A stretch of DNA of 64,000 bases from Saccharothrix tamanrassetensis (GTDB lineage Bacteria; Actinomycetota; Actinomycetes; Mycobacteriales; Pseudonocardiaceae): contig NZ_JACHJN010000001.1 of NCBI RefSeq assembly GCF_014203665.1, positions 434,001 through 498,000 on the forward strand, in the 5' to 3' direction. Numbering within the stretch: the stretch's first letter is position 1; each line of letters opens with the position of its first letter. Positions 53,865-62,650 of this stretch are shown piece by piece. Under the pieces are notes generated by a model. That model ran no database searches and was not told the origin of the DNA. It saw only the letters and a program-made list of their open reading frames with translations. The translations under genes were made by a program, and so were the position numbers.

Positions 53865-54280
53865 GCCGGTCGCGGGCTGTACGGCGCCTGGCGCGGTGGC
53901 GTCGACAGGTAGTCGCCGAGCTGCTCCACCAGTTCGTTCATGTTGTGGCCGATGACGCCCGCGTCGGCGTCGTCCACGGCGACCACGGCCAGGTGGGCGC
54001 CCTGCCCGGCCTCCACGATGAACAGCAGGCCGCCGTGGAACTCGGTCATCGACTGGCGCACGCCGCCGGTGCCGTCGCCGAACTCGATCGACGCGCCGTA
54101 GGCGAGGCTCTGCATCCCGCAGGCGATGGCGGCGAGCTGGTCGGCCTGGTCCACCGAGAGGCCGCGGGTGCGGCAGAGCTTGAGTCCGTCCTTGGACAGC
54201 ACCAGGGCGTGCCGGGAGCCGGGGGTTCTGTCGAGGAGGTTCTCCAGCAACCAGTCGAGGTCGCGGTCGGTGGTGTTCAT
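53861..54280 (-). CDS. cvnB: roadblock/LC7 domain protein (CvnB type)
   Basis: A 139-residue roadblock/LC7 protein (MNTTDRDLDWLLENLLDR, VLSKDGLKLCRTRGLSVDQA, TEFHGGLLFIVEAGQGAHL). Roadblock proteins bind and may regulate small GTPases, here CvnD. ATG at 54280 lies 103 bases after the kinase stop; this is the only sizeable gap in the conservon and shows no gene. The stop overlaps the cvnC start. Confidence 0.9.
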   Translation of the reverse strand: MNTTDRDLDWLLENLLDRTPGSRHALVLSKDGLKLCRTRGLSVDQADQLAAIACGMQSLAYGASIEFGDGTGGVRQSMTEFHGGLLFIVEAGQGAHLAVVAVDDADAGVIGHNMNELVEQLGDYLSTPPRQAPYSPRPA

Positions 54281-54383
54281 CCGGGCTGTCGGGGCCGAGG
54301 TCCTGGGCCTGCGTTGCTGCCGGGGGCCGCGCCCCTGCCTCCAATCTGTCGGGTGTTCGCGGTGCCTGGTGGGGCGGGACGCC

Positions 54384-56210
54384 TCAGGACGGCCAGCGGG
54401 GCGGCTGGCCGCGCAGCGGCTCGGGTCGCGGCGGGGTCTCCGGCTCGGTGAAGCCGCCGGGCTCGAACCGGCTCTCCGGCTGCCGCTTGTCCGCACCGAA
54501 GAGTTCGGAACCGCGGAGTTCGGAACCGAGGGACGCCGTGCCGCTGTGCTCGATCACAGGGGGCTCAACGCCGCGGTGCTCGATCACCGGGTGTCCGGTG
54601 TCGTGAGGTTCGATGCCACCGGGTTCGTCACCGTGCAGTTCATCACCGTGGAGTTCGACACCGGAGAGTTCGGTGCCGTGCAGTTCGATGCCGTGAAATT
54701 CGGCGTCGTGGAATTCGGCGCCATGGGATTCGGCGCCGTGGAGGTCGGTGCCGGGGTTGCGCGGACCGTGGTTCTCCGGCGGGTCGACCTCGGGGCGGGC
54801 GTCCCGGCCGAAGCGCCCGGCCCTGCGGAACGCGCTGAACCGGCTCCCCGCGTCCACGCGCGGTGCGGCCGGCTCCGGGAGGTTCGACGGCAGGACCGGG
54901 AACGCGGACCCGAGCGTGCTGCCCCGTTGCCGGCGTGGCAGCACGACCTGCTCCTCCGGCGGTTCCCGGTCGACCGCCGGCTCGGTGGACCGCCGCGTGG
55001 CGTGGTCCTGCGGCGCGGGGATCACCAGCGGCTCGATCGCCGGGATGACGCGTTCGGAGTACGCCTCACCGGAGTCCATCGGCCCGGCGGAGGACGGGGA
55101 GCGCCGCTTGCCGCCGCTCGGACGGGACTCGGTGACCAGCGTGCGCGGGATCATCACGATCACGCCCGTGCCGCCCCGCGAGGACGGGCGGAACGACACG
55201 GTGAGGCCGTGCTTGCGGGCCAGCCGGCCGACGACGGCGAGGCCCAGCCGGGTGCCGGACAGCCCGGCCAGGTCGAACGACCGGCCGGAGACGGTCTGCT
55301 CGGCGCGGCGCAGCGCCAGGTCGCCCATGACCAGGCCGCCGTCCTCGATCGTGACGACCACGCCCGCCTGCACCTCCTCCACGTACACGTGCACCTGCTC
55401 GGAGGGCGGCGAGAAGCTGCACGCGTTGTCGATCAGCTCGGCGAGCGCGTGCATCACGCCCTCCGCGGCGTAGCCGACGATGGCGGAGGAGCTGGCGGAG
55501 TGCGTGCGCACCCGCTGGTAGGCGCTGACCCGGCCGACCGCGCCGCGCAGGATCGACTCCATCACGATCGGCTTGGTCCAGCGGCGGCCGGAGCGCGAGC
55601 CGGTGAGCACCGCGATGCTGTCCGCGAGGCGGCCCGCCTGGGCGGTGCTGTGGTCGAGTTGGAGCAGGTCCCCCAGCACCTCTTCGCCGTGCCGGTCCTC
55701 CATCTCGCGCAGGTCGGCGAGCATGCTGGTGGCCAGGGCCTGCATGCGGCCGGCGGCGTTGCCGCAGGCGGCCATCGCGGCGGCCCTGGTGCGCTCGCCG
55801 CGGCCGACCTCCTCGGCGAGCAGGCGCAGCACGCGGTCGTGGTCGGGGTTCACCGGCCGTTCGACCTCGGTGAGCGCCGTCTCCGCGGACGAACCCGCGC
55901 GCAGCCGTTCGACGAGGGCGGGCGCGAGGCGTTGCGCGAGGTCGGCGGACTCCGCGGCGAGCGCGGCGGCCCGCCCTCGGAAGTGCCGGGCGGCGGACCG
56001 CTGCCACACGGCGAAGGCCACCGCGACGACGAGCGCGAGCGCGGCGGCCGAGGCGCACAGGCCGACGGTGGTCCGCGCGTACTGCGGGGCGACGAGCGCC
56101 GCCCAGGCGACCAGTGCGCTCGCGACCACCAACGTGCTCGCCGCGGCGATCACGACCGGCCACGCCGGAGGGCCCGCCAGGGAATCACTGGACGGGGTGT
56201 GTGCTGACAT
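54384..56210 (-). CDS. cvnA: conservon sensor histidine kinase-like protein (CvnA type)
   Basis: A 608-residue membrane protein: two N-terminal transmembrane helices (about 18-40 and 50-70), a helical segment, and a HATPase region with N-box ELIDNACSFSPP and G-like GLGLAVVGRLARKHG. The normal phosphoacceptor H-box is not obvious, as in other conservon kinases. The C-terminal 200 residues are disordered and include ten 15-bp-encoded pentapeptide repeats (LHGDE, FHGAE type). ATG at 56210 follows GAGGATC; a TTG at 56213 is less likely. It heads the conservon operon. Confidence 0.9.
   Translation of the reverse strand: MSAHTPSSDSLAGPPAWPVVIAAASTLVVASALVAWAALVAPQYARTTVGLCASAAALALVVAVAFAVWQRSAARHFRGRAAALAAESADLAQRLAPALVERLRAGSSAETALTEVERPVNPDHDRVLRLLAEEVGRGERTRAAAMAACGNAAGRMQALATSMLADLREMEDRHGEEVLGDLLQLDHSTAQAGRLADSIAVLTGSRSGRRWTKPIVMESILRGAVGRVSAYQRVRTHSASSSAIVGYAAEGVMHALAELIDNACSFSPPSEQVHVYVEEVQAGVVVTIEDGGLVMGDLALRRAEQTVSGRSFDLAGLSGTRLGLAVVGRLARKHGLTVSFRPSSRGGTGVIVMIPRTLVTESRPSGGKRRSPSSAGPMDSGEAYSERVIPAIEPLVIPAPQDHATRRSTEPAVDREPPEEQVVLPRRQRGSTLGSAFPVLPSNLPEPAAPRVDAGSRFSAFRRAGRFGRDARPEVDPPENHGPRNPGTDLHGAESHGAEFHDAEFHGIELHGTELSGVELHGDELHGDEPGGIEPHDTGHPVIEHRGVEPPVIEHSGTASLGSELRGSELFGADKRQPESRFEPGGFTEPETPPRPEPLRGQPPRWPS
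54603..54752. repeat. 15-bp in-frame tandem repeats in the cvnA 3' region
   Basis: Ten degenerate 15-base units, for example GTGCAGTTCGATGCC at 54678-54692 and GTGGAGGTCGGTGCC at 54738-54752. On the coding strand they give a run of xLHGxE-like pentapeptides in the disordered tail. The unit resembles that in the methyltransferase gene at 46248-46337. Confidence 0.88.
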
Positions 56211-56666
56211 CAATCAGATCCTCGCGGGCGATCGGGGAACATGCGTGCGCGCTTTCCCGGCCGGTGTTCCGCGCTATTCCCGGTGACCGGGAACAGGCCT
56301 GCACTGCCGACCGTTCCGGGTACTGATCGGCGGAACATCTGCTTCTGTGGCCGCACGGCGGATCAGCCTGCCCACGGCCGTTCGGACTGTCAAGGCTGGG
56401 CGGAAACGTTCACCCGTGCGTACGCCGAATAGTGCAGCCCTCACGGAAAACCGCAGTTCAGGGCCTTGCCCGCAGCAGGGGAAGGAAACCGGGGGATGCC
56501 CGGCCGTGCTCTCCGTATTCCCATTCATTCTTTCGTGGCACGACGCCGGACGTTTTCGCAGATGGCAGCCGATTCGCCGGCACCGCACCGGAGCCGGGCG
56601 ATTCTTTCCGCCGAGTCGCGCGGAAGATCAAAGCCGGCCCGACCGGCGTCGTCCGGGCCGAGCGCT
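56211..56666. other. conservon promoter region, no gene seen
   Basis: No supported gene in 456 bases. A 17-bp perfect palindrome, TTCCCGGT-G-ACCGGGAA, lies at 56277-56293, 67 bases before the cvnA ATG on the minus strand, and is a candidate operator. The rest shows no strong hairpin or coding signal. The convergent end of the LexA-like gene lies at 56667. Confidence 0.6.
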
Positions 56667-57353
56667 TCAGACGCTGCGCAGCACCGACACGACGGCGCCC
56701 AGCACGACGGCCTCGTCGCCGTCGATGACGTCGTACGCCGGGTTGCGCGGCTCGAGGAAGACGTGGCCGTCGCGCCGCCGGTACACCTTCACGGTGGCCT
56801 CGCCGTCGATCATCGCGGCGACGATCTGGCCCGAGTGGGCCTCGTGCTGCTGCCGCACCACGACGATGTCCCCGTCGCAGATCGCGGCGTCGACCATCGA
56901 GTCGCCGCGCACCCGCAGACCGAAGACGTTCCCCCGCCCGGTGAGTCCGCGCGGCAGCGTCAGGACGTCGTCGACGTGCTCCTCGGCCGCGATGGGACTT
57001 CCCGCGGCGATGTGGCCGACCACCGGCACCGGCACCGAGTCGCCGGCGGACTCCCGTTCCGAGGGCTCGTGCAGGAACACCCGCACGTCGATCGGCCGGG
57101 ACATCGTGCTGCCGCGCCGCAGGAACCCCTTCTCCTCCAGGCTCGCCAGGTGTTTCGACACCGAGGACGACGACCGCAGCCCCACCGCGTCGCCGATCTC
57201 CCGGGTGCTCGGCGAGTACCCGTACCTGACCACCCAATCCCGGATCGCGACCAGGATTCGCTGCTGGCGTACCGGGAGCGTCGAAGTGTCCAGGTGCTCG
57301 AACGCACCAAGATCGTCATAGGCGGCCACCTGCCGGATGATAGAGGTAGGCAC
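56667..57353 (-). CDS. LexA-like repressor
   Basis: A LexA/S24-type repressor of about 228 residues: winged helix with YSPSTREIGDAVGLRSSSSV, then a latent protease domain with the cleavage site in GHIAAGSPIA (Ala-Gly), the serine in GDSMVDAAICDGD and the lysine in ATVKVYRR. All residues for RecA-stimulated self-cleavage are present. It is probably the SOS LexA or a paralogue; no recX or nrdR neighbour is here. The start is uncertain: GTG at 57362, 57353 or 57329; TATCAT ends seven bases before the last, which would be leaderless. Confidence 0.85.
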   Translation of the reverse strand: MPTSIIRQVAAYDDLGAFEHLDTSTLPVRQQRILVAIRDWVVRYGYSPSTREIGDAVGLRSSSSVSKHLASLEEKGFLRRGSTMSRPIDVRVFLHEPSERESAGDSVPVPVVGHIAAGSPIAAEEHVDDVLTLPRGLTGRGNVFGLRVRGDSMVDAAICDGDIVVVRQQHEAHSGQIVAAMIDGEATVKVYRRRDGHVFLEPRNPAYDVIDGDEAVVLGAVVSVLRSV

Positions 57354-57445
57354 CCCGGACACCGCTGATCGGCCACCGAGTGCAGTACCACGACGAGCGC
57401 CACGAGCCGGGCGAGCGCGCACAGCGCCGGCGCATGACCGCCGGA

Positions 57446-59884
57446 CTACACCTGCGCCGGGGAGCCGGCCCCACCGCGCTCGTCCCCCGGCCCCGCCGGT
57501 GGTAAGTCGGGTGCCCGGTTCGCGGCTTCTTCCCCGGGACCGACGGCGGCCGGTGCGGCAGTGGCCGGGCTTCGCCCGGACAGCAACGCCCGGACGCGGT
57601 CCTCGTCCGGTAGGCCGAGTTCGCCGTAGATGGCGAGTGCCTCCTCCCACGGTCCGACCGCCCGGTCCGCGGAACCCAGGCCCTCCAGCGCGCGCGCCTC
57701 CTCGTACCGGTCGCCGATCGCCCTCGCCACGGCCAGCGCCTCGGCGTGGTGGGCGCGGGCCAGGTCGGGCGCACCGGCCGCCAGGTACGCCGGACCGAGG
57801 TTGTTCAGCACCTCGGTCTCGATGCCGCGGGCGCCGATCCCCCTGGCCAGTTCCAGCGCCCGGCCGAAGAGTTCGAGCGCCTCCTCGATCCGGCCGCCGA
57901 GCCGGTGCACCTCGGCGAGGTTGCCCAGGGCGCGCGCCGTGCCGCCGGGGTCGGCGAAGATGTCCAGCGCCTCCCGGAGGTCGCGCAGGGCCCGGTCGTG
58001 GTCGCCCAGCCGGGTGTGGACGACGCCGAGGTTGGTCAGCACGACGGCGCGCCCCTTGGCGAACCCGAGGTCGTCGGCGAGGGCGAGCGCCTCGCGGTAG
58101 TGCGCCAAGGCCTCCCCGTACCGCCCCAGCCGCTCGTAGAGGTTGCCCAGGTTGTTCAACGCGCCGGCCTCGCCCAGGCGGTCGCCGGCCCGCCGGCACA
58201 CGTCGAGAGCCAGGCCGTGGTGGTGCATCGCGTCCTCGTGCAGGCCGAGCCGCAGGTAGGCCACGCCGAGGTGGTACAGGGCCGCGCCCTCGGCCGGCTT
58301 GTCACCGGCGGACCTGGCCGCGTCCCGCACATGACCAAGCACCACCAGCGCGTCGCTGTGCCTGCCGCCCTGGTCCAGGTGGCGCTGGAGGGTCTCGGCC
58401 AGCCTCGCGGTCGCCGTCGACCACCCCCGCCGGGCGGTGAACGCCACCAGGGCCAGCAGGGACTGCCACTCCCGGTCCACCCACTCGCGGGCGTCGCCCA
58501 CCGGCATCGGCGAGTCCGCTGCCGGACCGGGGTGCAGTGCGTCCATCGCCTGCCCGGCGGTGACGGCGAAGTGGTCGACCAGCCGGACCAGGGCCCCGTC
58601 CAGCACCTCCTCGTCGGTCACCTGTTCACGGGCGTAGGCCCGCACCAGGTCGTGCATGTCGAACCGGTCCGCGGACGAGCGCTGGATCAGGTGGGCGCGG
58701 ACCAGGACGTCGAGCCGCCGGGTCGCCGTCCGCACGTCCGTGCCGAGCAGCGCGGCGGCAGCGGGCAGGCCGATGTCGTGCGCCGGGTGCGCGCCCAGCA
58801 GCCGGAAGTCCTGCCGCGCTTCGTCGTCCAGGTGCCGCAGCGACCAGGAGAACACCGTCCGCACGGCGGTGTCGGGATCGCCGACGTCGAACAGGTCCAA
58901 GCCCTGGACTCTCAGGTCGTCGACCAGTTCGGCGAGCGGCTGGGCGGGTCTGCCGTGCGCGCGTGCCGCCACGATGCGCAGGGCCAGCGGGAGGCCGCCG
59001 CAGCGTTCGGCGAGTTCGCGCGCCGCGTCCGAGGACCGGTCGACCTGGCCGCCGAGCTGCGCCCGCAGCAGGTCCAGCCCCTCCCCGGCGGAGAGCGGGC
59101 GCAGGTCGACGCGGTGGGCGCCCGGCCGGACCTGGAGGCCGGCGAGGTCGGTCCGACTGGTGACCAGGACGAAGCACAGCGGTTCGGCGGGCAGCAGCGG
59201 CCGGACCTGGTTGACGTCGAGCGCGTTGTCGAGCACCACCAGCACCCGCTTGCGGGCCAGCAGGCTGCGCAGCCGGGCGGCCCGCTGGTGCACGTCGGCG
59301 GGGATGTCCGGGTCGTCCAGGCCGAGGCTGCGCAGGAAACCCGCCAGCACCTCGGCCGGGTCGTGCGGCTTGACCGGCGAGTAGCCGTGCAGGTCGGCGT
59401 ACAGGCAGCCGTCCGGGAACCCGTCCGCGACGCGGTGCCCCCAGCGCACCGCCAGGGCGGTCTTGCCCACCCCCGCGGGCCCGGCGAGCACCACGATCGG
59501 CACGCCGTCGGCCCGCGCCCGGTCCAGGGCCGCCAGTTCCCGCTCCCGCCCGGTGAACCCGATCGGGTCGGCGGGCAGCTCGGCCGGCACCGGCCGGGCC
59601 TTGCGCGTCGGGCCCGCCGCTCCCCGTGGCCGTTGCACGGAGTCGCGGAGCGTCGCCAGGCGCCGGTGCTCGTCGGCCGGCACGGCCAGTTCGTTCAGCA
59701 GGTCGTCCAACGCCTCGCTGGACGGCAGCGTCGTGCCGGCCAGGTAGGCGTAGAGCGTGCTCTGCGAGATCCGCAGCCGCCTGGCGAGCGCGGCGACCTT
59801 GACCGGCCCTCCCGGACCGTGCCGCAACCAGTGCTTGAGCGCCCGACCCAGGTCCGCAGCGGTGCCGACGGCGGTTGCGGACAT
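57446..59884 (-). CDS. XRE-HTH / NB-ARC / TPR regulator
   Basis: About 812 residues. An N-terminal helix-turn-helix (LARRLRISQSTLYAYLAG) is followed by an NB-ARC ATPase with Walker A in VLAGPAGVGKTALAVRWGH, a Walker B-like RVLVVLDNALDV and GGLPLALRIVA, then TPR repeats from about residue 530 (ALNNLGNLYERLGRYGEALA and similar). It is an AfsR-like STAND regulator without a SARP domain. ATG at 59884 follows GGAAAC; ATG at 59935 is the alternative, adding 17 residues. Targets are unknown. Confidence 0.85.
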   Translation of the reverse strand: MSATAVGTAADLGRALKHWLRHGPGGPVKVAALARRLRISQSTLYAYLAGTTLPSSEALDDLLNELAVPADEHRRLATLRDSVQRPRGAAGPTRKARPVPAELPADPIGFTGRERELAALDRARADGVPIVVLAGPAGVGKTALAVRWGHRVADGFPDGCLYADLHGYSPVKPHDPAEVLAGFLRSLGLDDPDIPADVHQRAARLRSLLARKRVLVVLDNALDVNQVRPLLPAEPLCFVLVTSRTDLAGLQVRPGAHRVDLRPLSAGEGLDLLRAQLGGQVDRSSDAARELAERCGGLPLALRIVAARAHGRPAQPLAELVDDLRVQGLDLFDVGDPDTAVRTVFSWSLRHLDDEARQDFRLLGAHPAHDIGLPAAAALLGTDVRTATRRLDVLVRAHLIQRSSADRFDMHDLVRAYAREQVTDEEVLDGALVRLVDHFAVTAGQAMDALHPGPAADSPMPVGDAREWVDREWQSLLALVAFTARRGWSTATARLAETLQRHLDQGGRHSDALVVLGHVRDAARSAGDKPAEGAALYHLGVAYLRLGLHEDAMHHHGLALDVCRRAGDRLGEAGALNNLGNLYERLGRYGEALAHYREALALADDLGFAKGRAVVLTNLGVVHTRLGDHDRALRDLREALDIFADPGGTARALGNLAEVHRLGGRIEEALELFGRALELARGIGARGIETEVLNNLGPAYLAAGAPDLARAHHAEALAVARAIGDRYEEARALEGLGSADRAVGPWEEALAIYGELGLPDEDRVRALLSGRSPATAAPAAVGPGEEAANRAPDLPPAGPGDERGGAGSPAQV

Positions 59885-60048
59885 TCCAGAGTTTCCGAAC
59901 TTGTCCAGCGGTGGCGGTACTGACACTCCACACATGATGCGCTACTGCGCGTACACGGGGCTACTGGGGAGTAGTGGGGGGATCTCGTGCGGTTCGCCGG
60001 CCACGTCGTCCCAGAAGCCGCCCGGACCGACCGCATGGAGGACATACC

Positions 60049-61032
60049 GTGAAACGCTCCACCTCTCGAAGTCGCGCTCTCGCGCTGGTAGTGGCCCTGT
60101 TCGCGACCCTGATCACCGCCACGGTCGGGTCGCCCGGCACCGCGGCCGCGTTGCCACCCGCCTTCTCATCAGGGCACGGCATCGAGGTCCGCAACGTCAT
60201 GCAGACCACACCCCGGACCTACGTGGTGAACATCCACACCAACTCGGTGGACACCCGCGCGCTCGCGTGGACCTACCACGACGTGATCATCACGTTGCCG
60301 TCGAACTACAACCCGCACGTCGCCTACCCGGTGCTCTACCTCTACCACGGCCGGGCGCAGGGTCCAGGGGCCTGGCACCGCGAGGCGAACATCGAGGCGG
60401 TCACGCACGGGTACCCGATCATCACCGTCGCCGCCGAGGCGGGCTGGGCGGGCTGGGGCACCAACTGGGTCAACCAGTCCGCCGGCGTCCAGCAGTGGGA
60501 CCGGTTCCACCTGGACGAGCTGATCCCGTGGGTCGACCAGAACCTCAACACCGTCCGCGACCGCGAAGGCCGTGCCATCGCGGGCTTCTCCATGGGCGGC
60601 TTCGTGGCGATCCGGCACGCGACGCACCGCCCCTGGCTGTTCCGGATGGCGATCGGCATGTCCGGCGGCTACAACCTGGAGGACCAGCGGATGCGCGTGG
60701 CCGTCACCGGCCCGCTGCCGGAGAAGGGCCTGCCGCTCGACGGCCCGTTCGGCGCGCCGTGGGACGGGTCGTGGGGCTTCAACAACCCGTGGCACCGGGT
60801 GGGCGGCCTGAGCGGAGTGCACACCGTGCTGTACGCGGGAACCCGGCACGACGACCTGCTGGAGGGGCAGGCGCACCGGCTGACCTACGAGTTCCACCAG
60901 CACCTGCTGGCCAACGGGATCTCCAACAGCTGGATGGTCGAGTACGACTGCGGCCACTGGATCGACTGCGTGGCGAGGAACGGCATCGGCCGTGAACTCC
61001 CGGTGATGATGGACGTGCTCCGCCACCCCTGA
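60049..61032 (+). CDS. secreted esterase (esterase D / antigen 85-like)
   Basis: A 327-residue exported alpha/beta hydrolase. Residues 1-32 form a signal peptide (ALALVVALFATLITATVG, cleavage near AAALPP). LYLYHGRAQG is the oxyanion region, GFSMGGF the nucleophile elbow, and CGHWIDCV holds the likely catalytic histidine. Related proteins are feruloyl- and acetylxylan-esterases and mycolyltransferase-like antigens. GTG at 60049 follows GGAGG. It opens a block of three exported proteins on the plus strand. Confidence 0.85.
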   Translation: MKRSTSRSRALALVVALFATLITATVGSPGTAAALPPAFSSGHGIEVRNVMQTTPRTYVVNIHTNSVDTRALAWTYHDVIITLPSNYNPHVAYPVLYLYHGRAQGPGAWHREANIEAVTHGYPIITVAAEAGWAGWGTNWVNQSAGVQQWDRFHLDELIPWVDQNLNTVRDREGRAIAGFSMGGFVAIRHATHRPWLFRMAIGMSGGYNLEDQRMRVAVTGPLPEKGLPLDGPFGAPWDGSWGFNNPWHRVGGLSGVHTVLYAGTRHDDLLEGQAHRLTYEFHQHLLANGISNSWMVEYDCGHWIDCVARNGIGRELPVMMDVLRHP

Positions 61033-61097
61033 CGATCCGACGACCTTCCACCAACCGGCGTTCCGCGCGCGGAACGCCGTCACCACCTGGGGTGCCG

Positions 61098-62626
61098 ATG
61101 ACCTCGCTTGGATCCCGCGCGGCCAGACCTGTCACCGTCGTGCTCGCGATCGTGCTCGCGGTGGCGGGCGCCCTCGTCCCCACCTCCCCCGCGGTCGCGG
61201 CGTCGGACCGGGGCGGGCCCATCACCAGGAGCGAGGTCATCCGGCGCGCCCAGTACTGGGTCGACCACCAGCCCGGCCCCTACAACCAGGGCGGGAAGTC
61301 GCTCGGACCCGGCGGTGACCACCACTACCGCACGGATTGCTCCGGGTACGTGTCGATGGCGTGGCACCTGAACGCCAACCCGTGGACGGGAACCCTGCCC
61401 GACTTCTCCCACGAGATCCCGCGCAACGAGTTGCGGGCAGGGGACGTCCTCAACTCGTACCGGGACCACGTGCTCATCTTCCACGAGTGGACCGACGACC
61501 GCGGCGGCTTCTCCTACTACTCGTTCGGCTCGACGCCGGTCAGTCACCTACGGCGAACATCAACGACCGGTATCTCGACGGGCACCCCAACGGCGACTAC
61601 AAAGCGCTGCGGTACAACAAGATCGTCGAAGAGACCGCCGCCCGACCACATCCCTACGCCAGTGGTCGGGTGGTGTCGGCGAGGTCGGCGGACGGCCGGT
61701 TGGAGACGTTCGCGGCCGGAGCGGACGGCATCTACCACTCGTGGCAGACCGCGGTGAACGGCGGCTGGTCGGACTGGCACTTCAAGGGTGGCCCATCGGA
61801 CGCGCAGTTGGCCATCGCGTCCAACAGCGACGGTCGGCTGGAGCTGTTCGCGTTGTCCGGCAACACCTTCGACCACATGTGGCAGACCACCGCGAACGGA
61901 GAGTGGTCCGGCTGGGCCAACTTCGGCGGCGGCGGATACCGCGTGGCGGCCGGTAGCAACGCCGACGGCCGCATCGAAGTCTTCGCCTCCAACACCAACG
62001 GCGTGTTCCACAAATGGCAAACCGGACCAGGAACCTGGTCGAACTGGGAAGGCCTCGGCGGCCCGGCGGGCTCACGGCTGGCCATGGAGTCCTCTGTAGA
62101 CGGGCGATTGGAAGTCTTCGCTTTGTCCGACACGACTTTCGAGCACCTGTACCAGACCGCCCCCAGTGGTGGCTGGTCCGCGTGGGAAGGCTTCGGCGGC
62201 GGTGGCCACGACCTGACGGTCAACCACAACACCGACGGCAGGCTGGAAGTGTTCGCCTCCAGCTCGGCGGGCGTGTTCCACAAGTGGCAGACGAGCGGCA
62301 CCTCGTGGTCGAACTGGGAGGGCACCGGTGGGCCGGTCGACGCGCAGCTGACCAGCGGCCGTTCGGTCGACGGCCGGGTGGAGGTGTTCGCCGTCAACGC
62401 GGACACCGCGGCACACATCTGGCAGACCGATCCCAACGCGCCGTACTCGGCGTGGGAGACCTTCGGCACCGGCGGCACGGAGATCACAGCCGGCAACAAC
62501 GCCGACGGCCGCATCGAGGTGCTCGGCACCAGCCACGCCGGCGTCTACCACAAGTGGCAGACCGGCTTCACCACCTGGTCCGACTGGGCCTGGCTGAACA
62601 ACTCCGCAGGCCCGGCGATCCGCTGA
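61098..62626 (+). pseudogene. secreted NlpC/P60-like hydrolase with a PLL-type beta-propeller, frameshifted
   Basis: Residues 1-35 form a signal peptide. An NlpC/P60-like domain follows with DCSGYVSMAWH (catalytic Cys) and YRDHVLIFHEW (catalytic His). Then seven repeats of about 45 residues with DGRLEVFA and HxWQT (from about 61675 to 62620) make a seven-bladed PLL/DUF346 lectin-like propeller. The frame breaks near 61545: the domain reads to STPVS in one frame and SPTANINDRYLDG continues in another, as if one base were missing (for example PVKSP). Restoring it gives one protein of about 510 residues. It may be a true mutation or an assembly error. Confidence 0.78.
61817..62090 (+). repeat. 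duplicated block shared with 63494-63767
   Basis: This 274-base stretch, covering blades two and three of the propeller, is almost identical to 63494-63767 in the next gene, with only about three differences seen, while flanking repeats are clearly diverged. Silent codon choices are shared. Confidence 0.85.
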
Positions 62627-62650
62627 CCGCCCGAAGAGGACTGGAACACC

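Noticed and set aside
57746-59923. Long plus-strand open frame opposite the NB-ARC/TPR gene
   Set aside because: Composition is Val/Gln/Arg/Gly-rich with no motif; the minus strand has a full HTH-NB-ARC-TPR protein.
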